Below, piece by piece: positions 60,731-64,000 of a DNA stretch of 64,000 nucleotides. The notes beneath the pieces were generated by a model. That model was not told the DNA's origin and did no database searches. It worked only from the letters and a program-made list of their open reading frames with translations. The first letter of the stretch is position 1. Each line of letters starts with the position of its first letter. Source of the stretch: Streptomyces zhihengii (GTDB lineage: Bacteria; Actinomycetota; Actinomycetes; Streptomycetales; Streptomycetaceae); contig NZ_JAFEJA010000001.1 in NCBI RefSeq assembly GCF_016919245.1, positions 682,001 through 746,000 of the forward strand, in the 5' to 3' direction. The translations under genes and the position numbers were made by a program.

Positions 60731-62224
60731 TCAGGGCGGTGTGTCGCCCCGGGCGTGCTCCTGCCGGCGTACCTCGGCGAGGTCGGCGATGCGGTCCAGT
60801 CCGCGCACCACCGCGCCGGTGCGGTGGTTGTGCGAGAGGCGCGTCCGGTGGCGGTCGAGGAAGGTCCAGTAGCCCGCGGTGTACGGGCAGGCGTGCTCGC
60901 CGGTCCGGTCGCCGGGGCGATAGCGGCAGGGGCCGCACAGGTCGCTCATCCGGTTCACGTAGGCGCCCCCGGAGGTGTAGGGCTTCGTCGTCATCCGGCC
61001 GCCGTCGGCGTACTGGGACATGCCGACGACGTTGGGCAGCATGACCCAGTCGTAGCCGTCCACGAAGCAGCGGTGGAACCAGTCGGTGACCTGCGCCGGG
61101 TCCCAGCCTCGCTGGAGGGCCCAGCTCCCGAGGATCATCAGCCGGGGGATGTGGTGGGTCCACCCGGTGTCGCGGACCTGCGCGAGCACCGTGTGCAGAC
61201 AGCGGGCGCGCACGTCGTCCGCGGCCAGCTCGTTCCACCAGTCGGGCAGCGGTTCGGTGTGGCGCAGCACGTTGGAGTGCCGGTAGTCCTCGCCGAAGTA
61301 CCAGTAGAGCTGCCACGCGTACTCGCGCCAGCCGGCGATCTGCCGGACGAACCCCTCGACGCTGTTCAGCGGGGCGTCTCCGGCGCGCCAGGCCTCCTCG
61401 GCGCGGGCCACGCACTCGGCCGGGTCCAGCAGGCCGAGGTTGAGGGACGACGACAGCAGGCTGTGGCTCATCACGGGGTCGGCGGCCAGCACGGCGTCCT
61501 CGTACGGGCCGAAGGAGGACAGCCGCCGCTCCACGAAGCGCCCCAGCGCGGCGCGGGCCTCGGCGCGGGAGGCGGGGAAGAGGCGGGGCCCGTCGCGCCC
61601 GACGAAGGACACGTCGCCGTCGCGCTCCCAGCGGTCGAGGTCGTGGCGGACCTCGTCGTCGATCTCGTCCTCGCGCGGCCGGTACGGGCGGGGGACGTCG
61701 AGGGTGGGGGTGCGCGGCGGCGGCTGCCGGTTGTCGTGGTCGAGGTTCCAGGTGCCCCCGGCCGGGCGGTCGGCGTCCATGAGGAGGTCGTGGCCGCGCC
61801 GGACCCAGCGGTAGAAGTCCTCCTGCCGCAGCCGGGCGCCGTCGCGCCGGTCGGCCCAGGCCGCGAAGTCCTCCTGCGGCACCAGGAATCCGCGGGCAGG
61901 TCCCACGGTCACCTGCGGCAGGGACCGGACCAGGCCGAGCGCGGCGCGGGAGGTCGGGTGGTGCACGGTGACCGGCCGGGAGCCGGCCGCCTCGGCCAGC
62001 CCCTCGCGGTAGGTGCCGGCGCGGACATAGGTGACCCGGTCGCCGAGTTCCGCGGCCCGGTGGCGCATCGCGGAGAGCACCAGATGGGCCTTGGCGCGGT
62101 GGAACCGGCGGCGCCGGAAGACCGCGCGGGACTCGATCATCAGCAGCGGTTCGGAGCGGGAGGGGCCGTCCTCGCCGGGGGTGAGGAAGTGCGGCCCGAG
62201 CTGGTCGCCGAAGAGCCAGTGCAC
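60731..62224 (-). CDS. FeS-type photolyase/cryptochrome (FeS-BCP)
   Basis: 497 residues. N-terminal Rossmann-like antenna domain (VHWLFGDQLGPHFL, AELGDRVTYVRAGTYREGLA) and helical FAD domain (WREYAWQLYWYFGEDYRHSN, THHIPRLMILGSWALQRGWD). CGPCRYRPGDRTGEHAC has cysteines spaced as in the [4Fe-4S]-containing bacterial photolyase/cryptochrome B group (CxxC then a third Cys 13 residues later), with another in DVRARCLHTVLAQ. The group repairs (6-4) photoproducts or senses light. The GTG start at 62224 has GGAGGAG upstream. Confidence 0.88.
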   Translation of the reverse strand: MHWLFGDQLGPHFLTPGEDGPSRSEPLLMIESRAVFRRRRFHRAKAHLVLSAMRHRAAELGDRVTYVRAGTYREGLAEAAGSRPVTVHHPTSRAALGLVRSLPQVTVGPARGFLVPQEDFAAWADRRDGARLRQEDFYRWVRRGHDLLMDADRPAGGTWNLDHDNRQPPPRTPTLDVPRPYRPREDEIDDEVRHDLDRWERDGDVSFVGRDGPRLFPASRAEARAALGRFVERRLSSFGPYEDAVLAADPVMSHSLLSSSLNLGLLDPAECVARAEEAWRAGDAPLNSVEGFVRQIAGWREYAWQLYWYFGEDYRHSNVLRHTEPLPDWWNELAADDVRARCLHTVLAQVRDTGWTHHIPRLMILGSWALQRGWDPAQVTDWFHRCFVDGYDWVMLPNVVGMSQYADGGRMTTKPYTSGGAYVNRMSDLCGPCRYRPGDRTGEHACPYTAGYWTFLDRHRTRLSHNHRTGAVVRGLDRIADLAEVRRQEHARGDTPP

Positions 62225-62410
62225 GCGAGGGTCTCCTCCGTGGTGGGCGGCCGGGACGCGGGCCGGCCCGGTGGCGGGGAGTCGCTCCCCGCCACCGGGA
62301 CCGGCCCACCGCGCCCACCGTAGGCGCGGGCGCCCACGGCGCCCGGCGCGGCGCGCCGGGGTGCGCGGCGCGGGGGTGCGCGGCGCGGGGGCGGTGGGGG
62401 TGCGCCCGCG

Positions 62411-62500
62411 CGCGCCCGGTGGTCCGCGGTGACACCGCGGACCACCGGGCGCGGACCCGCGCGGAGCGTGTCCGCGGTGTGCACCGCGGACGCGCTCCGC
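62411..62500. repeat. Two large adjacent hairpins
   Basis: Hairpin 1 has a 20-bp perfect stem (62411-62430 with 62434-62453, loop GAC). Hairpin 2 has an 18-bp stem (62461-62478 with 62483-62500, one G-T pair, loop GTGC). Both share the apex TCCGCGGTG...CACCGCGGA, so they are themselves related. They lie between MMPL (minus, ends 62831) and the photolyase start, and may act as terminators. Confidence 0.85.
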
Positions 62501-62512
62501 AGGCACGGGCCA

Positions 62513-62806
62513 AAGCGGCGTCCGGCAGCGCCCCCGGCGGCGGCACCGCGACGGCGGGCTCACCGCCGCTCCCGGCGGCGGCACCGCGACGGGGACCGTC
62601 TCCGCCACCTCTCGACGTGCACCATGCCCGGCGGGCGCGGACCCGAAGCGGCGTCCGGCAGCGCCCCCGGCGGCTGCACCGCGACGGCGAGCTCACCGCC
62701 GCTCCCGGCGGCTGCACCGCGACGGGGACCGTCTCCGCCACCTCTCGACGTGCACCGTGCCCGGCGGGCGCGGACCCGAAGCGGCGTCCGGCAGCGCCCC
62801 CGGCGG
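62513..62806. repeat. 133-bp tandem repeat, two full copies and a partial third
   Basis: A unit beginning AAGCGGCGTCCGGCAG repeats at 62513, 62646 and 62779 (period 133) with only scattered mismatches (e.g. GGCGGCA/GGCTGCA). Each unit carries an internal repeat of CACCGCGACGG. The whole 62225-62830 gap (606 bp) has no supported gene and includes the adjacent twin hairpins. Confidence 0.88.
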
Positions 62807-62830
62807 GCCCGCCCCGCCCGCCCCCGGCGG

Positions 62831-64000
62831 CTACACCGCGGCGGGAGCCTTCTCCGCCTCCTCGCGGTGGGACTCGCGGGCCAGCCTGCTCGGCCACCAC
62901 GCCTTCGGGCCGATGTCGACGACCAGCGCCGGCACCAGCAGCGACCGGACGACGAGGGTGTCGAGCAGGACGCCGAAGGCGACGATGAACGCGATCTGCA
63001 CCAGGAAGGCCAGCGGGATCACCATCAGTGCGGCGAAGGTGGCGGCGAGGACGACGCCCGCGGAGGTGATGACCCCGCCGGTGGTGGTCAGCCCGCGCAG
63101 CACACCCAGCCGGGTGCCGTGGGTGAGGGTCTCCTCGCGGACCCGGGACATCAGGAAGATGTTGTAGTCGACGCCGAGGGCCACCAGGAAGACGAATCCG
63201 TAGAGCGGGACGGAGGCGTCCGTGCCGCTGAAGCCGAGCAGATGCTCGAAGACCAGGGCCGACACCCCCAGCGTGGCGAGGAAGTTGAGGGCGACCGTGG
63301 CCACGAGCAGCACCGGTACCAGCAGGGAGCGCAGCAGCATCACGAGGATCAGCAGGATGATCGCGAGCACGACGGGCACGATGATCGTCCGGTCGCGTGC
63401 CGCGGTCTGCTGGGTGTCGTACTGCTGGGCCGTGTAGCCGCCGACGATCGCGCCCGCGTCCGGTACGGCGTGCACCTGCTCGCGCAGCCGCTCCACGGTG
63501 TCCTTGGCCGCGTCGCTGTCGGCCGCCGCCTCCAGCGTGGCGTCGATGCGCACCCGGCCGTCAACGACCAGCGGGTCGCCGGTGCCGGGGCGCCCGGCGG
63601 CGGAGACCGCGGCGGCCGACGCGACACCGTCGGTGCCCTCGGCCGCGGCGGTGACCTGCTCGGCCCGGTCGGCGGAGGCGATGATCACGGCGGGGTTGCC
63701 CGAGCCGCCGGGGAAGTGCTTGCCGAGGGTCTCCTGCGCGGCCACCGAGGGGGCGTCGTTGACGAAGATCTCGTCCAGGGGCACGCCCTTGGAGGAGAGC
63801 GCCGGGGAGAAGGCGGCGAAGGCGGTCAGGACGAGCGCGGTGGACACCCACACCTTGCGCGGCGCGCGGTCGACGACCGCGGCGACCCGGCGCCACACGC
63901 CGTGCCCCTCGGCGGTGGCGTCCGAGGGCTTCGGCTTGGCGGGCCAGTACGCGGCCCGGCCGAGCAGGGCCAGCACGGCGGGCAGGAAGGTCAGGGTGGA
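62831..64000 (-). CDS. MMPL-family transporter, C-terminal part
   Basis: 389 residues in the window; the 5' part lies beyond the right edge. The RND/MMPL architecture is seen from one span before a periplasmic domain (SSKGVPLDEIFVNDAPSVAA to QQYDTQQTAARDRT), then at least five spans (RTIIVPVVLAIILLILVMLL, LLVPVLLVATVALNFLATLG, LYGFVFLVALGVDYNIFLMS with the proton-relay DYN motif, ITSAGVVLAATFAALMVIPL, QIAFIVAFGVLLDTLVVRSL). MMPL proteins export lipids or drugs. The C-terminus is short and charged. Confidence 0.9.
   Translation of the reverse strand, partial: STLTFLPAVLALLGRAAYWPAKPKPSDATAEGHGVWRRVAAVVDRAPRKVWVSTALVLTAFAAFSPALSSKGVPLDEIFVNDAPSVAAQETLGKHFPGGSGNPAVIIASADRAEQVTAAAEGTDGVASAAAVSAAGRPGTGDPLVVDGRVRIDATLEAAADSDAAKDTVERLREQVHAVPDAGAIVGGYTAQQYDTQQTAARDRTIIVPVVLAIILLILVMLLRSLLVPVLLVATVALNFLATLGVSALVFEHLLGFSGTDASVPLYGFVFLVALGVDYNIFLMSRVREETLTHGTRLGVLRGLTTTGGVITSAGVVLAATFAALMVIPLAFLVQIAFIVAFGVLLDTLVVRSLLVPALVVDIGPKAWWPSRLARESHREEAEKAPAAV

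Overview
This is very GC-rich DNA with dense short-overlap gene packing, many GTG starts and a gene content typical of a streptomycete: an SsgA-like sporulation protein, a snapalysin protease, a streptomycete-type gas-vesicle cluster, DUF3618/holin pairs and a high-affinity actinobacterial hydrogenase. It most likely comes from a Streptomyces (or close relative) chromosome. No rRNA, tRNA, CRISPR array, insertion sequence or prophage is visible.

Layout. 1-5313 (minus): gas-vesicle operon gvpO-A-F-G-Y-Z-J-L-S, with gvpS running off the left edge. 5755-25788: mixed chromosomal genes, namely a YbdK carboxylate-amine ligase, a secreted GH25 lysozyme, a HAD phosphatase, a DUF3618/holin pair, a GAF-PP2C phosphatase, a snapalysin, a GPH transporter coupled to an S1P-lyase-like PLP enzyme, a large penicillin-acylase-family hydrolase, ThpR, a sulfur-type leader peptide before an SsuD-like monooxygenase, an AraC regulator, a LigD-type polymerase domain, an SsgA-like protein and a stand-alone TOPRIM protein. 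25843-33077: an SRPBCC protein, an iron-box-controlled heterodimeric ABC exporter, an aldo/keto reductase whose 3' end is tandemly duplicated, a membrane protein and two small cytosolic proteins.

33081-48071 (all minus) is a complete group 1h-type [NiFe] hydrogenase locus: hypX, small and large subunits, a NifU-like protein, three conserved proteins of unknown function, a maturation protease, a 39-residue membrane peptide, then hypA-B-F-C-D-E. The genes overlap by 4 bp (ATGA/GTGA) almost throughout; a hairpin after the 39-residue peptide probably splits it into a structural and an accessory unit.

48525-57024 is a sugar-utilisation regulon: a secreted sialidase-fold/ricin-lectin hydrolase, and on the other strand a solute-binding lipoprotein, two permeases and a GH2 glycosidase, with a divergent LacI-family regulator. 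The same 16-bp palindrome (TTTACATCGATGTACA) sits on the promoters of both the hydrolase and the transport operon.

57273-64000: a GntR/FadR regulator, an alkylglycerol-monooxygenase-like diiron enzyme and a lysoplasmalogenase-like YhhN protein form an operon that looks aimed at ether lipids. Then come a DUF4397 surface protein, a FeS-type photolyase/cryptochrome, a strongly structured repeat region and the 3' part of an MMPL transporter. Start codons were chosen by hand from ribosome binding sites, overlaps and family alignment from memory; no database search was possible.
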